From: Patescibacteria group bacterium
GTDB lineage: Bacteria > Patescibacteriota > Kazan-3B-28 > UBA10110
DNA: 16,098 bases
NCBI GenBank assembly: GCA_003524745.1
Contig: DQGN01000005.1
Span: forward strand, 3,011 to 19,108
Direction: 5' to 3'
A model generated the notes under the pieces. It was not told the DNA's origin. It was given only the letters and a program-made list of their open reading frames with translations, and ran no database searches. Numbering within the stretch: the stretch's first letter is position 1; each line of letters begins with the position of its first letter. Positions 5,903-13,240 of this stretch are shown here, piece by piece. A program made the translations under genes and the position numbers.

Positions 5903-7273
5903 ATGCGCAGACACACCTACTATGTTAAGGGTATGCATTGTGCTTCGTGCGAAGTGCTGATCGAAAAAGAATTGTTAGCTTTTCCGAGAGTAAGATTTGC
6001 AGATGCCTCGCTATCTAATAGCCAGGTGAATATAGGATTCAAGCACGAGAGGCCGGGCAGCGAAAGATTGAACGAGATATTTAAAGACAACGGATATGTT
6101 TTTTCGGACCACCCCTTTCCTAAGGAAAGTTCAAATTGGCTAGAACCAATATTATGGGTGGGAATCATTATTGTCATTTTTATTCTGTTGATCAAATTTG
6201 GTTTGGCGTCTCTGGTTAGTGTTAATTCCAAAAGTTCTCTGGGAGCATTTTTCGCCTTCGGCTTAGTGGCGGGAATTTCCAGTTGTGCCGCGCTGATCGG
6301 CGGATTAGTCCTGTCTTTATCCAAACAATGGCTGGAGATGTACGATCGCAATGCCAGTTTAGCAAGCAAAATGACTCCCCACATTTTATTCAATGTCGGA
6401 CGATTAATTTCTTATTCTTTATTGGGATTCATTTTAGGTTTTTTAGGCGAAAAAATTAGATTTTCTCCTGCCGTTACCGTTGTCATACTGGTCGCGGTCT
6501 CAATACTCATGTTGATCTTGGCCTTGCAGATGATGGGGGTGAAGGAACTTAATCGATTTCGCATCGCTTTGCCTAAAAACCTAACTGGGAAAATTTACAC
6601 CGGAGAGAAAAAAGGCGGCTGGTTTTATCCGGCGCTGGCGGGGTTTTTGACAATATTGCTCCCATGCGGCTTTACGATAATTGCGGAAGGAACAGCCATC
6701 TTATCCGGATCTCCTGGGCGCGGATTCCTGATCATGCTTTTCTTTGCCGTTGGCACTATGATACCGCTGATGGCGATCGGGGCGTCGAGTGTCAAGCTGG
6801 GGGGCAATCAAAGATCTTCCGAAGTGTTTTTAAAAACCGCCGGCCTTTTGATCGTTTTCTTTATCATCTTTAATTTAAACATTCAATTTGGTCTGGTGCG
6901 GTATTTGTCGGGTACTGTCAATGCGTTTATTGCTCCAGGCAATTCAATTGATTCCGGTATCCTGTCTAACCAGGACAATTCATCAACAGCCGATCAGACC
7001 CAATTAGTCCAAGCGGTTTATTCAGATAGTCAAGGTCTCGTGCCCAGCGTGTTTAATGTTGGGGTAGGGAAACTAGTGCGATTGGAAATTGAAGTGCAAG
7101 ATAATGTTTATGGTTGTATGAGCACTATTCTGATTCCCGGATTATGGGACCGGCCTGAATTAATGCGCAAAGGCAAGACCGTGGTGATGGAATTTACGGT
7201 TAGCCGATCTGGCACCTTCCCCCTCACTTGTGCTATGGGTGTGCCTTGGGGAACTATTAATGCCAGTTATTAA
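5903..7273 (+). CDS. HMA, TauE/SafE-type membrane and cupredoxin-like fusion
   Basis: This is a 456-residue membrane protein with three parts. Residues 1-70 are a heavy-metal-associated domain with GMHCASC (Cys13 and Cys16 ligands). Residues about 82-340 contain six or seven hydrophobic segments with SSCAALIGG and LPCGFT, the pair of Cys-containing helices typical of the TauE/SafE- and DsbD-like (COG2836) transporters. Residues about 365-456 resemble a cupredoxin-like domain, with YGCMS and a terminal TCAMGV that could bind copper. Known proteins of this composition are linked to copper trafficking or oxidase assembly, but the exact substrate here is not shown. GGAGAG at 5891-5896 supports ATG 5903. 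It is in an operon with csoR and precedes copA, so a role in moving Cu(I) across the membrane and capturing it outside is likely. Confidence 0.85.
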   Translation: MRRHTYYVKGMHCASCEVLIEKELLAFPRVRFADASLSNSQVNIGFKHERPGSERLNEIFKDNGYVFSDHPFPKESSNWLEPILWVGIIIVIFILLIKFGLASLVSVNSKSSLGAFFAFGLVAGISSCAALIGGLVLSLSKQWLEMYDRNASLASKMTPHILFNVGRLISYSLLGFILGFLGEKIRFSPAVTVVILVAVSILMLILALQMMGVKELNRFRIALPKNLTGKIYTGEKKGGWFYPALAGFLTILLPCGFTIIAEGTAILSGSPGRGFLIMLFFAVGTMIPLMAIGASSVKLGGNQRSSEVFLKTAGLLIVFFIIFNLNIQFGLVRYLSGTVNAFIAPGNSIDSGILSNQDNSSTADQTQLVQAVYSDSQGLVPSVFNVGVGKLVRLEIEVQDNVYGCMSTILIPGLWDRPELMRKGKTVVMEFTVSRSGTFPLTCAMGVPWGTINASY

Positions 7274-7308
7274 TAAGGCCTCTTGGCTGAGGCAACCATA
7301 TTGTTGTT

Positions 7309-7373
7309 TGATATCCCCCGAGCGGAGCCTCGCCCAGGGCGGGCAGAGTCGAGCCTGCCTGCCGGTAGGCAGG
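7309..7373. repeat. GC-rich palindromic intergenic repeat
   Basis: In the 159-base gap before copA lies CCTGCCT-gccggt-AGGCAGG (7354-7373), preceded by CGCCC-A-GGGCG (7331-7341) inside GAGCGGAGCCTCG...GAGTCGAG. Such GC-rich hairpins look like short interspersed repeats and contrast with the AT-rich surroundings. There is no T-run, so termination is not obvious, though the folds may attenuate read-through from the upstream gene. Confidence 0.6.
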
Positions 7374-7420
7374 GGGTTACCATAAAGGTACTTCTCAATT
7401 CCATTCGAAGAATAAACTAA

Positions 7421-7426
7421 TACAAT
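7421..7426 (+). promoter_or_regulatory. -10 box of a leaderless copA transcript
   Basis: TACAAT ends six bases before ATG 7433, so transcription should begin at or next to the start codon, and no Shine-Dalgarno is present. No good -35 is visible. TACC-ataaa-GGTA at 7378-7390 resembles half-sites of the csoR palindrome with shorter spacing and might be a weak operator. Confidence 0.5.
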
Positions 7427-7432
7427 ATAACT

Positions 7433-9709
7433 ATGGAAATGAAATTCGACATCAAAGGTATGCATTGCGCCAGTTGCGCCAGTATCATCAAAAAAGAAAT
7501 TGCGGGTTTAGTTGGCGTGAAGAATATCGATACCAATTTTGCCACCGAAACGGCGGTGATCGATTTTGATGAAAACCAGGTCTCGATTCAAGATATGAAT
7601 GATGCCATTAAAAAACTCGGCTACGAATTAGTTGGGGATCAAGGGCACGACTACGATGAACATATGGACCATATGGCGCACGGGGGGATGGCTCCATCTA
7701 AAGCTGATAAATTACGCAGTTTAGAGCAACAAAGAACCAAGGTCCGATTCGCTTTGCCGGTGGCGTTGGTGGTTTTTGTCTTGATGATCTGGGATATTAT
7801 CACTCAAATTTTCCCGGGACTTCCCGAATTACCCATCCCGACGGAACTCTTTAATATGATGGCCTTAGTGGTCGCGACCATTATGATGTTTTGGGTGGGC
7901 TCCGCTTTCCTTTTGGGAGTAGTTCGGTTCATCAAATACAGAGCGGCCAATATGGATACTCTTATCGGTATCGGCACGCTGACGGCCTACATTTATAGCG
8001 CGGTCGTTACTTTGTTCCCGCAAATCATCACCACATTAAAATTACCCGAATATACTTATTTTGATGTCACCATCGTGGTGATCGGTTTTGTAATTTTGGG
8101 GAAGTATTTAGAAGCTAGATCGAAACTCCAGACCGGCGAGGCCATTGAAAAATTAATTGGCCTTCAGGCCAAATCAGCTTTAGTTGAGAGGGATGGTAGG
8201 GAAATGGAAATCCCGATTAGCGAGGTGAGAATCGGTGAAGTAGTAATAGTCAAGCCGGGCACAAAAATTCCGGTAGATGGCGTGATTAAAGAAGGCCAAT
8301 CATCCATTGATGAATCTATGGTCACCGGAGAGCCTATCCCAGCCGATAAAAAAGTCGGCGATGCCGTGATCGGAGGAACAATCAATAAACAAGGCGCTTT
8401 TAAATTCACCGCCACTAAAATTGGGTCAGACACCATGTTAGCGCAAATTATCAGAATGGTAGAAGAAGCCCAAGGTTCCAAGGCGCCCATCCAAGGCGTG
8501 GCCGACACCATTTCCAGTATCTTTGTCCCGACCGTATTAATTATTGCCGTAGTTACTCTCGCGATCTGGCTAACTATCGGAACATATTTTTTGGGGTTTT
8601 CTGCGGCGTTGTCGTTTGGTATCATGGCCTTTGTCGGTATTTTAGTCATTGCTTGTCCCTGTGCGTTGGGCCTCGCTACCCCTACCGCTATCATTGTGGG
8701 CGTGGGCAAGGGAGCGGAACATGGCATCTTGATTAAAAATGCGGAAAGTTTAGAAAAATTAAGCACGGTTGGGGTCGTGGTTTTCGATAAAACCGGCACT
8801 ATTACTAAAGGTAGTCCCGCAGTAACCGATATTATTTCTATAGATAAAACTATGACGGATGCGGATGTTTTAGAGTTAGCCGGGAGTTGTGAAAAATATT
8901 CGGAACATCCCTTAGCGGAGGCGATCGTGGCTGAGGCCAGCAAAAAGAATCTAACGCTAATTGACCCGACTGACTTCAAGGCCTTAGAGGGCGTAGGAGT
9001 TCAGGCCAAGGTGCACAATGCATTAGTGCTGGTGCGCAAACCCAATCCAGAAGAAACGGATATTAAAGAAGTCAGTTTATTACAGAAACAAGGCAAGACG
9101 GTAGTTATTTTAGAAAAAGATGGCATCATTAGGGGATTGATCGCTCTTAGCGACACGATTAAAGACAATGCCCAGGAAGCCATCGCCCGGTTGCACCAAA
9201 AAGGCATTAAAGTGATTATGCTGACCGGCGATAACCAAGCGGCGGCAGAATATATTGCCGCCCAAGTTAATATAGATGAAGTGATGGCGGAGGTGTTACC
9301 TCAGCAAAAAGCGCAAAAAATTAAAGATTTGCAAACCGAAGGACACAAAGTCGCAATGGTGGGGGATGGCATCAACGATGCCCCCGCTTTAGCACAAGCC
9401 GATGTAGGAGTGGCAATGGCTACAGGGACGGATGTGGCGATGGAATCTGCCGGCATTACTCTCATCAAGGGAGATATTCAGAAGTTGGCGGAATCGATTA
9501 GTTTAGCCAAAGCGACGATGAGCACTATCAGACAAAATTTGTTTTGGGCGTTTATTTATAATGTTATCGGCATCCCGATCGCTGCGGGAATTCTGTATCC
9601 CATCTGGGGCATATTTCTTAACCCCATTTTTGCCGGGTTGGCGATGGCGGGCAGTAGCGTATCGGTGGTCGCAAATTCGTTAAGATTGCGCGCCAAGAAG
9701 ATAAGCTAA
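7433..9709 (+). CDS. copA: Copper-exporting P1B-type ATPase
   Basis: This 758-residue Cu(I) pump of the cytoplasmic membrane uses ATP to export copper. From the N-terminus it has one HMA domain with GMHCASC (Cys12, Cys15), a His-rich linker ([14 protein letters not shown]), paired membrane helices, the actuator TGEP loop, the ion-binding CPC at 408-410, the phosphorylated Asp452 in DKTGT, the HP motif in SEHPLAEA, and GDGINDAP near 645. The last two helices contain YN and MAGSS, the residues that mark Cu(I) specificity (P1B-1 subgroup). Length and domain order are normal. It has its own leaderless promoter but sits directly after csoR and the HMA/TauE-type gene, forming a copper-resistance island. 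Long open frames antisense to this gene are shadows. Confidence 0.97.
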   Translation: MEMKFDIKGMHCASCASIIKKEIAGLVGVKNIDTNFATETAVIDFDENQVSIQDMNDAIKKLGYELVGDQGHDYDEHMDHMAHGGMAPSKADKLRSLEQQRTKVRFALPVALVVFVLMIWDIITQIFPGLPELPIPTELFNMMALVVATIMMFWVGSAFLLGVVRFIKYRAANMDTLIGIGTLTAYIYSAVVTLFPQIITTLKLPEYTYFDVTIVVIGFVILGKYLEARSKLQTGEAIEKLIGLQAKSALVERDGREMEIPISEVRIGEVVIVKPGTKIPVDGVIKEGQSSIDESMVTGEPIPADKKVGDAVIGGTINKQGAFKFTATKIGSDTMLAQIIRMVEEAQGSKAPIQGVADTISSIFVPTVLIIAVVTLAIWLTIGTYFLGFSAALSFGIMAFVGILVIACPCALGLATPTAIIVGVGKGAEHGILIKNAESLEKLSTVGVVVFDKTGTITKGSPAVTDIISIDKTMTDADVLELAGSCEKYSEHPLAEAIVAEASKKNLTLIDPTDFKALEGVGVQAKVHNALVLVRKPNPEETDIKEVSLLQKQGKTVVILEKDGIIRGLIALSDTIKDNAQEAIARLHQKGIKVIMLTGDNQAAAEYIAAQVNIDEVMAEVLPQQKAQKIKDLQTEGHKVAMVGDGINDAPALAQADVGVAMATGTDVAMESAGITLIKGDIQKLAESISLAKATMSTIRQNLFWAFIYNVIGIPIAAGILYPIWGIFLNPIFAGLAMAGSSVSVVANSLRLRAKKIS

Positions 9710-9743
9710 TCTTAGTGACAAACGATCCAATGAATATAAACTA

Positions 9744-9752
9744 TGCCATAAT
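9744..9752 (+). promoter_or_regulatory. Extended -10 box of a leaderless transcript
   Basis: TGC-CATAAT ends six bases before ATG 9759, the same spacing as copA, with no Shine-Dalgarno. No matching -35 is evident. Confidence 0.45.
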
Positions 9753-9758
9753 TGTGAT

Positions 9759-10265
9759 ATGAAGAAATGGTGGGTCATACCGTTTGTGTTTGCAGGGGGT
9801 GGGTTAGCTTTTTTAGCGCATGCCTTTTGCCCAGTTTGCGCGGCAGCTGCTGTAGTAGGTTTAAGCGTGTCTCGTTATCTGGGAGTGGACGATAGCGTAA
9901 CGGGGGTATGGATAGGCGGGCTTTTAGTGATGTTAGCTATTTGGACAATCGTTTGGCTAAAGCGAAGGTTTGTTAATTTCAAAGATTGGTGGCAAGGGGT
10001 AGTCATCTTAGCTTATTATTTGGCGGCCTTAGCACCTTTGTGGTGGCTGGGTAAATTAAATCATCCCTTAAATAGGTTATGGGGCGTAGATAAATTAGTT
10101 TTAGGGGTTACCTTCGGCACCCTTATGATTATATTGGCGCTAAAGTTGCACGATTGGTTAAAAACTAAAAACACCGGTAAATCATATTTCCAATTTCAGC
10201 GCATGATTATGGTTTTGGGTGGTTTGATTATTATGAGCGCTATCTTTTATTTTCTAAGTAAGTAG
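9759..10265 (+). CDS. Small membrane protein with CPVC motif
   Basis: This 168-residue protein has about five hydrophobic segments (near 5-23, 47-66, 80-98, 110-128 and 146-166). The first segment ends in HAFCPVCAAAAVVG, a CxxC pair near the membrane surface that could bind Cu(I) or be redox-active. Basic stretches (KRRF, KLHDWLKTK) suggest cytoplasmic loops. I do not recognise a named family. The CxxC-in-a-helix arrangement recalls small membrane thiol oxidoreductases and copper chaperone-type proteins, but no other conserved Cys supports a specific assignment. It begins 49 bases after copA, with its own candidate promoter, and fits a helper role in copper handling by position only. Confidence 0.75.
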   Translation: MKKWWVIPFVFAGGGLAFLAHAFCPVCAAAAVVGLSVSRYLGVDDSVTGVWIGGLLVMLAIWTIVWLKRRFVNFKDWWQGVVILAYYLAALAPLWWLGKLNHPLNRLWGVDKLVLGVTFGTLMIILALKLHDWLKTKNTGKSYFQFQRMIMVLGGLIIMSAIFYFLSK

Positions 10266-10300
10266 TTAATTACGTAATTTAGTAAGTAATAAAGTAAGTA
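10257..10300. promoter_or_regulatory. Short direct repeats around a palindrome
   Basis: AGTAAGTA occurs at 10257-10264, 10281-10288 and 10293-10300, and the perfect palindrome AATTACGTAATT lies at 10268-10279. The cluster overlaps the end of one gene and fills the 38-base gap before ATG 10304. It could be an operator or simple low-complexity drift. Confidence 0.35.
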
Positions 10301-10303
10301 AAT

Positions 10304-10834
10304 ATGGCAGATAAAATTCAAAATCTGGATGAGTTTGTCCAAAAAGTGGATGCGATGAAAAAAGAAAATAAGTTAGATTTATCTTCCGACCAGGATTTGA
10401 GCATTGCCATTATGAATTTGGTGAGCTTGGAAGAACATTTCTTTTTTACCGCCGCCAAAACCGACAAAACTAAATATTACGATTTTATCGGCGAGATCAG
10501 AGAAATGCGGAAATCTTTGATGCAGAAAATCGTTAAAAACCCCGAAGGGGAAATTTGGTGCATTTCTAAACACTTGTTAGCGGCTTCCATGCGCCTGTTG
10601 GAAGTAGGGAATAAACAATTAAACTTGGAGCGAAAAGAAGAGGCCTACGATCTATTCCAAAAATCTTATCAGCTCTACAATCTCTTCTGGGGCCTTAATA
10701 TGAATTTGATCGATGTCGGGGAAATCAAGAAAATCGACGAGGGAGCTCTCAATAAGTCCGATACCGAAAGAAAAGGTTTCTTGGGGAAGCTCGGGGATGT
10801 TCTAAAAAAAGCCCTCGACTGTTGTCGGGAGTAA
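10304..10834 (+). CDS. Conserved-looking helical protein of unknown function
   Basis: This 176-residue soluble protein, by composition nearly all helix, has no signal peptide or membrane segment. Landmarks are SLEEHFFFTAAKTDK near 41-55, the RKSLM and IWCISKHLLAASMRLLEVGNK helices, a repeat-like ERKEEAYDLFQKSYQLYNLF helix (tetratricopeptide-like in feel, only one unit), and a C-terminus ending CCRE. I recall similar proteins in Patescibacteria annotated as hypothetical, but cannot name a domain. The adjacent terminal cysteines could bind metal, which would suit the copper neighbourhood; this is inference. No Shine-Dalgarno is present before ATG 10304. It is the last gene of the copper block and is followed by the dispersed element. 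Confidence 0.8.
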   Translation: MADKIQNLDEFVQKVDAMKKENKLDLSSDQDLSIAIMNLVSLEEHFFFTAAKTDKTKYYDFIGEIREMRKSLMQKIVKNPEGEIWCISKHLLAASMRLLEVGNKQLNLERKEEAYDLFQKSYQLYNLFWGLNMNLIDVGEIKKIDEGALNKSDTERKGFLGKLGDVLKKALDCCRE

Positions 10835-10843
10835 ACTTTTTCT

Positions 10844-11020
10844 GTTACTTTTCCGAGAAAAGTAACCAAAATCTCCGGCCAGTTCGTCGGGATTATTCAT
10901 TGGCCAAATCCTCTTACCGCTTATAGTCGAAACTCGGCCGATAGCATATCGGCCTCAAACATCTCCCCGCGCCGAGGATTTAGCTCAATTCATCACATCC
11001 CTCCTCCAATGGCCGGTTTA
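10844..11020 (+). repeat. Dispersed structured intergenic element, copy 2
   Basis: It starts with GTTACTTTTC-CGA-GAAAAGTAAC (10844-10866), then CCAAAATC and CCAGTTCG. AACTC then leads to GGCCGATA-gca-TATCGGCC, followed by TCAAACA and TCCAATGG. Compared with copy 1 (1216), the first stem has a C-G pair replaced by T-A, a compensated change. The second stem is unrelated in sequence yet still perfectly paired. This fills most of the 285-base gap between the genes ending at 10834 and starting at 11120. No ORF is present. Confidence 0.7.
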
Positions 11021-11083
11021 GACACAGGGGACAAAAGTTCAAACTCCATAGAATGAGCAAGATTAATATTATCTAACCATGGC

Positions 11084-11112
11084 TTGACAGATCAGGTTGA
11101 GTAGCTAATAAT
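11084..11112 (+). promoter_or_regulatory. rplK promoter, leaderless type
   Basis: TTGACA (11084-11089), 17 bases, AATAAT (11107-11112). The -10 ends seven bases before ATG 11120, so the mRNA should start at the initiation codon. No Shine-Dalgarno is present. Confidence 0.75.
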
Positions 11113-11119
11113 ATGCCTT

Positions 11120-11545
11120 ATGGCTAAGAAGATAAAAGCTAAGGTGAAATTGCAAGTCCCGGCAGGCAAAGCTAATCCCGCGCCTCCAGTCGGCACGGCC
11201 CTGGGCCCCCATGGCATCCAGATCATGGAATTTTGCAATCAATTTAACGAGAAAACTCGGGAATTTGGTGATGTCATTATTCCGGCAATTGTCACGATTT
11301 ACGAAGATCGGACTTTTAGTTTTATCTTGAAGCAGCCTCCTATGTCTGAATTGATTAAAAAAGCAGCTGGTATTGGCAAGGGATCGGGCAAACCAAACAA
11401 AGAAAAAGTAGCCAAGTTGACTTCCGCACAAGTACGAGAAATTGCTGCTAAGAAAATGTCCGATCTAAATGCTAACGATATCGAAGCAGCGGCTAAAATT
11501 GTCGCAGGTACTGCTCGGAGCATGGGAGTAGACATTGAGAAATAA
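11120..11545 (+). CDS. rplK: 50S ribosomal protein L11
   Basis: This 141-residue protein of normal length is part of the ribosomal stalk base, where it binds 23S rRNA and the GTPase-associated centre. The N-terminal domain contains the Pro-rich [13 protein letters not shown] loop and NEKTREFG. The C-terminal rRNA-binding domain has [16 protein letters not shown] and ends [11 protein letters not shown], all signature L11 regions. Its usual partner nusG is not upstream; instead the dispersed element and the copper block precede it. rplA follows after an unusually long, folded 250-base gap. Confidence 0.98.
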   Translation: MAKKIKAKVKLQVPAGKANPAPPVGTALGPHGIQIMEFCNQFNEKTREFGDVIIPAIVTIYEDRTFSFILKQPPMSELIKKAAGIGKGSGKPNKEKVAKLTSAQVREIAAKKMSDLNANDIEAAAKIVAGTARSMGVDIEK

Positions 11546-11557
11546 TCTATTAACTCC

Positions 11558-11773
11558 ACCCCGTTAGAAGTGCTCCGGTAAAAGTATCACTAAAGTTTAT
11601 TAACAACAATTATATAAGATACCCATTAGTAGCGAGAGTATTAATTCTTCACTTCTAACGGGGTAAATTGTGGGACCCAGCCATTTTGCGGATAGTTTAA
11701 AGATCGAACCAAGTTATTAACATTGTGCTGGATAATTTGACAAGCGATACAAACTAACCTTAAAATGGCTGGG
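11558..11773 (+). promoter_or_regulatory. Structured rplK-rplA gap with two long inverted repeats
   Basis: Stem 1 is 15 perfect pairs, ACCCCGTTAGAAGTG (11558-11572) with CACTTCTAACGGGGT (11650-11664). Stem 2 is 12 perfect pairs, CCCAGCCATTTT (11676-11687) with AAAATGGCTGGG (11762-11773), ending 10-13 bases before the rplA Shine-Dalgarno GAGGAGG (11784-11790). A possible TTGACA lies at 11737-11742, but the matching -10 (TTAAAA) is weak. Options are an L1-type autoregulatory leader, a terminator/antiterminator region or an inserted palindromic element (stem 1). I see no established L1-binding motif. Confidence 0.6.
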
Positions 11774-11795
11774 GTTTGTACCACGAGGAGGCAAG

Positions 11796-12587
11796 ATGGT
11801 AGCAGAAAAGAAGAAAGCTAAGAGTAAGAAAGTAGCCCCGAAGCAGAATTCGGAGCGGTCTTCCAGGAAGGAAGCCAGAAAAGTTGCCCCAGTCAAAAAG
11901 ATGGGTCGCGGTAAAAAGTATTTAGAGGCGATTAAGTTGGTAGATAAGAATAAAATATATGCGCTGCCCGAAGCGATGGATTTGTTGATCAAAACTTCGC
12001 CCGTCAAATTTGATGCCACAGTCGAAGCGCATATTCAAACCGGCTTAGATCCTAAAAAAGCCGATCAGAATATCCGAGGAGTGGTAGCGATGCCGGCTGG
12101 TTTAGGCAAAATGGTGAAAATTTTAGTTTTTGCCGTAGGCGAGGCGGCCATGTCGGCCAAAAAAGCGGGAGCTGATTTTGTAGGGCACGAAGATTTGGTG
12201 GAAAAAATTAAAGGTGGTTGGCTGGATTTTGACATCGCCATTGCGACACCAGATTTGATGCCTAAGATCGGCCAGTTAGGGAAAACATTGGGAACCAAGG
12301 GTCTGATGCCTAACCCTAAAAGCGGTACTGTTACTGCTGATCCTGCCAAAGCGGTAGAGGAATTCAAAAAAGGAAAAGTTGAGTTTAAATTAGATAAGGA
12401 CGCCATCGTGCATTTGGGGTTTGGCAAAGTTTCTTTGGGGGTTGAGGGGATAACCAATAACTTCCTGGCTTTGTATAAGGCGATTATGACTGCTAAGCCA
12501 GCGGGCGCGAAAGGCATTTACCTGAAAAAGATTACCCTGTCTTCGACAATGGGGCCCGGTATCAAATTAGATTTGTCGAGTTTATAA
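11796..12587 (+). CDS. rplA: 50S ribosomal protein L1
   Basis: This 263-residue protein forms the L1 stalk that helps move deacylated tRNA out of the E site. The canonical protein begins near residue 36 (MGRGKKYLEAIKLVDKNK). Residues 1-35 are an extra Lys/Ala-rich tail that usual L1 lacks. Core motifs FDATVEAHIQTGLDPKKADQ and the signature LGTKGLMPNPKSGTV, then AIVHLGFGKVS, are intact, and the C-terminus GPGIKLD is normal. ATG 11796 has a strong GAGGAGG; no better start exists near residue 36. rplJ/rplL do not follow; the next items are a miniature element and dut. Confidence 0.97.
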   Translation: MVAEKKKAKSKKVAPKQNSERSSRKEARKVAPVKKMGRGKKYLEAIKLVDKNKIYALPEAMDLLIKTSPVKFDATVEAHIQTGLDPKKADQNIRGVVAMPAGLGKMVKILVFAVGEAAMSAKKAGADFVGHEDLVEKIKGGWLDFDIAIATPDLMPKIGQLGKTLGTKGLMPNPKSGTVTADPAKAVEEFKKGKVEFKLDKDAIVHLGFGKVSLGVEGITNNFLALYKAIMTAKPAGAKGIYLKKITLSSTMGPGIKLDLSSL

Positions 12588-12596
12588 ACTAACAGG

Positions 12597-12683
12597 CTTG
12601 TCATTATCCAACTTGATTGGATAATCCAGAAAAGAAAATAAATTTTTTTATGTCTGGATTCCCGTTTTCACGGGAATGACAAG
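12597..12683 (-). mobile_element. Palindromic miniature element, second copy
   Basis: Terminal repeats CTTGTCATT (12597-12605) and AATGACAAG (12675-12683) flank two hairpins, TTATCCAACTTGATTGGATAA and TTCCCGTTTTCACGGGAA. On the minus strand it lines up with the element inside the RT gene at 4969-5065, with paired changes in one stem (here CCAA/TTGG, there CCGA/TCGG). The middle differs, being AT-rich here. It ends 14 bases before the dut start, so it may supply a terminator-like hairpin for rplA or part of the dut leader. Confidence 0.85.
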
Positions 12684-12696
12684 AAAACGGGGAAAT

Positions 12697-13158
12697 ATGC
12701 AAGTAAAAATTAAGCGTATCGACAAAAGCCTACCTTTACCCCAGTACCATACGGAGGGGGCGGTAGCTTTTGATCTCTACGCCCGAGAAGATACTATGAT
12801 TGCCCCGGGAGAGATTTGGCGCATCCCCACTAACTTTATTATAGAGACTCCAGTAGGTTATGTTTTGCAATTATCTCTTCGTTCTGGTGCTCCCAAAAAG
12901 AAACCAGGATTGGTTGTGCCACATGGGGTAGGGTTGATCGACCAAGATTTTTGTGGGCCGGAAGACGAAGTGCTAATGCAGGTGCTTAATACGAGCAATC
13001 AGATCTTGGGAATCATTCGGGGCGAACGTTTTGGGCAGGCAATGTTTGTGAAGATTGACAGGGCAGAATTTGTGGAAGTGGAGGCTATGCCCAAAACTAC
13101 TCGCGGGGGGTTTGGTAGCACAGACAAAGCTGCCGAACTGTCTCTTAAAGAGTCCTAA
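12697..13158 (+). CDS. dut: Deoxyuridine triphosphatase (dUTPase)
   Basis: The product hydrolyses dUTP to dUMP and pyrophosphate, keeping uracil out of DNA and feeding thymidylate synthesis. It is 153 residues from ATG 12697, the typical size of the trimeric dUTPase family. The in-frame ATG at 12676 lies inside the miniature element and is rejected. Motif 1 is AVAFDLYA, motif 2 is SLRSGAPKK, motif 3 is GVGLIDQDFCGPEDEV with the catalytic Asp, motif 4 is GERFGQAMF, and motif 5 is TRGGFGSTD for the phosphate-capping tail. Motif 2 differs from the common RSGLA by carrying PKK. Thymidylate-kinase-like and ThyX-like genes downstream support the assignment. Ribosome binding is weak (GGGGA). Confidence 0.92.
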   Translation: MQVKIKRIDKSLPLPQYHTEGAVAFDLYAREDTMIAPGEIWRIPTNFIIETPVGYVLQLSLRSGAPKKKPGLVVPHGVGLIDQDFCGPEDEVLMQVLNTSNQILGIIRGERFGQAMFVKIDRAEFVEVEAMPKTTRGGFGSTDKAAELSLKES

Positions 13159-13240
13159 CAATTATTTGTATTAGAATAGTCTGTAAAATAGATAAATTTA
13201 GCATACAATAATAATAGTTGTGCTGAATAATTTTATTTAT

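Noticed and set aside
5920..6393. 157-residue minus-strand frame
   Set aside because: Antisense to the HMA/TauE-type gene, which has motifs, a Shine-Dalgarno and operon context.
8164..8979. 271-residue minus-strand open frame within copA
   Set aside because: It is fully antisense to a strongly conserved P-type ATPase, has low-complexity Ser/Thr/Ile/Pro composition and no recognisable motif.
12065..12517. 150-residue minus-strand frame
   Set aside because: Antisense to rplA, whose identity is certain.
12676..12696. Upstream start for dut
   Set aside because: ATG 12676 is within the terminal repeat of the miniature element and the added residues are not part of the dUTPase fold; ATG 12697 fits the family.
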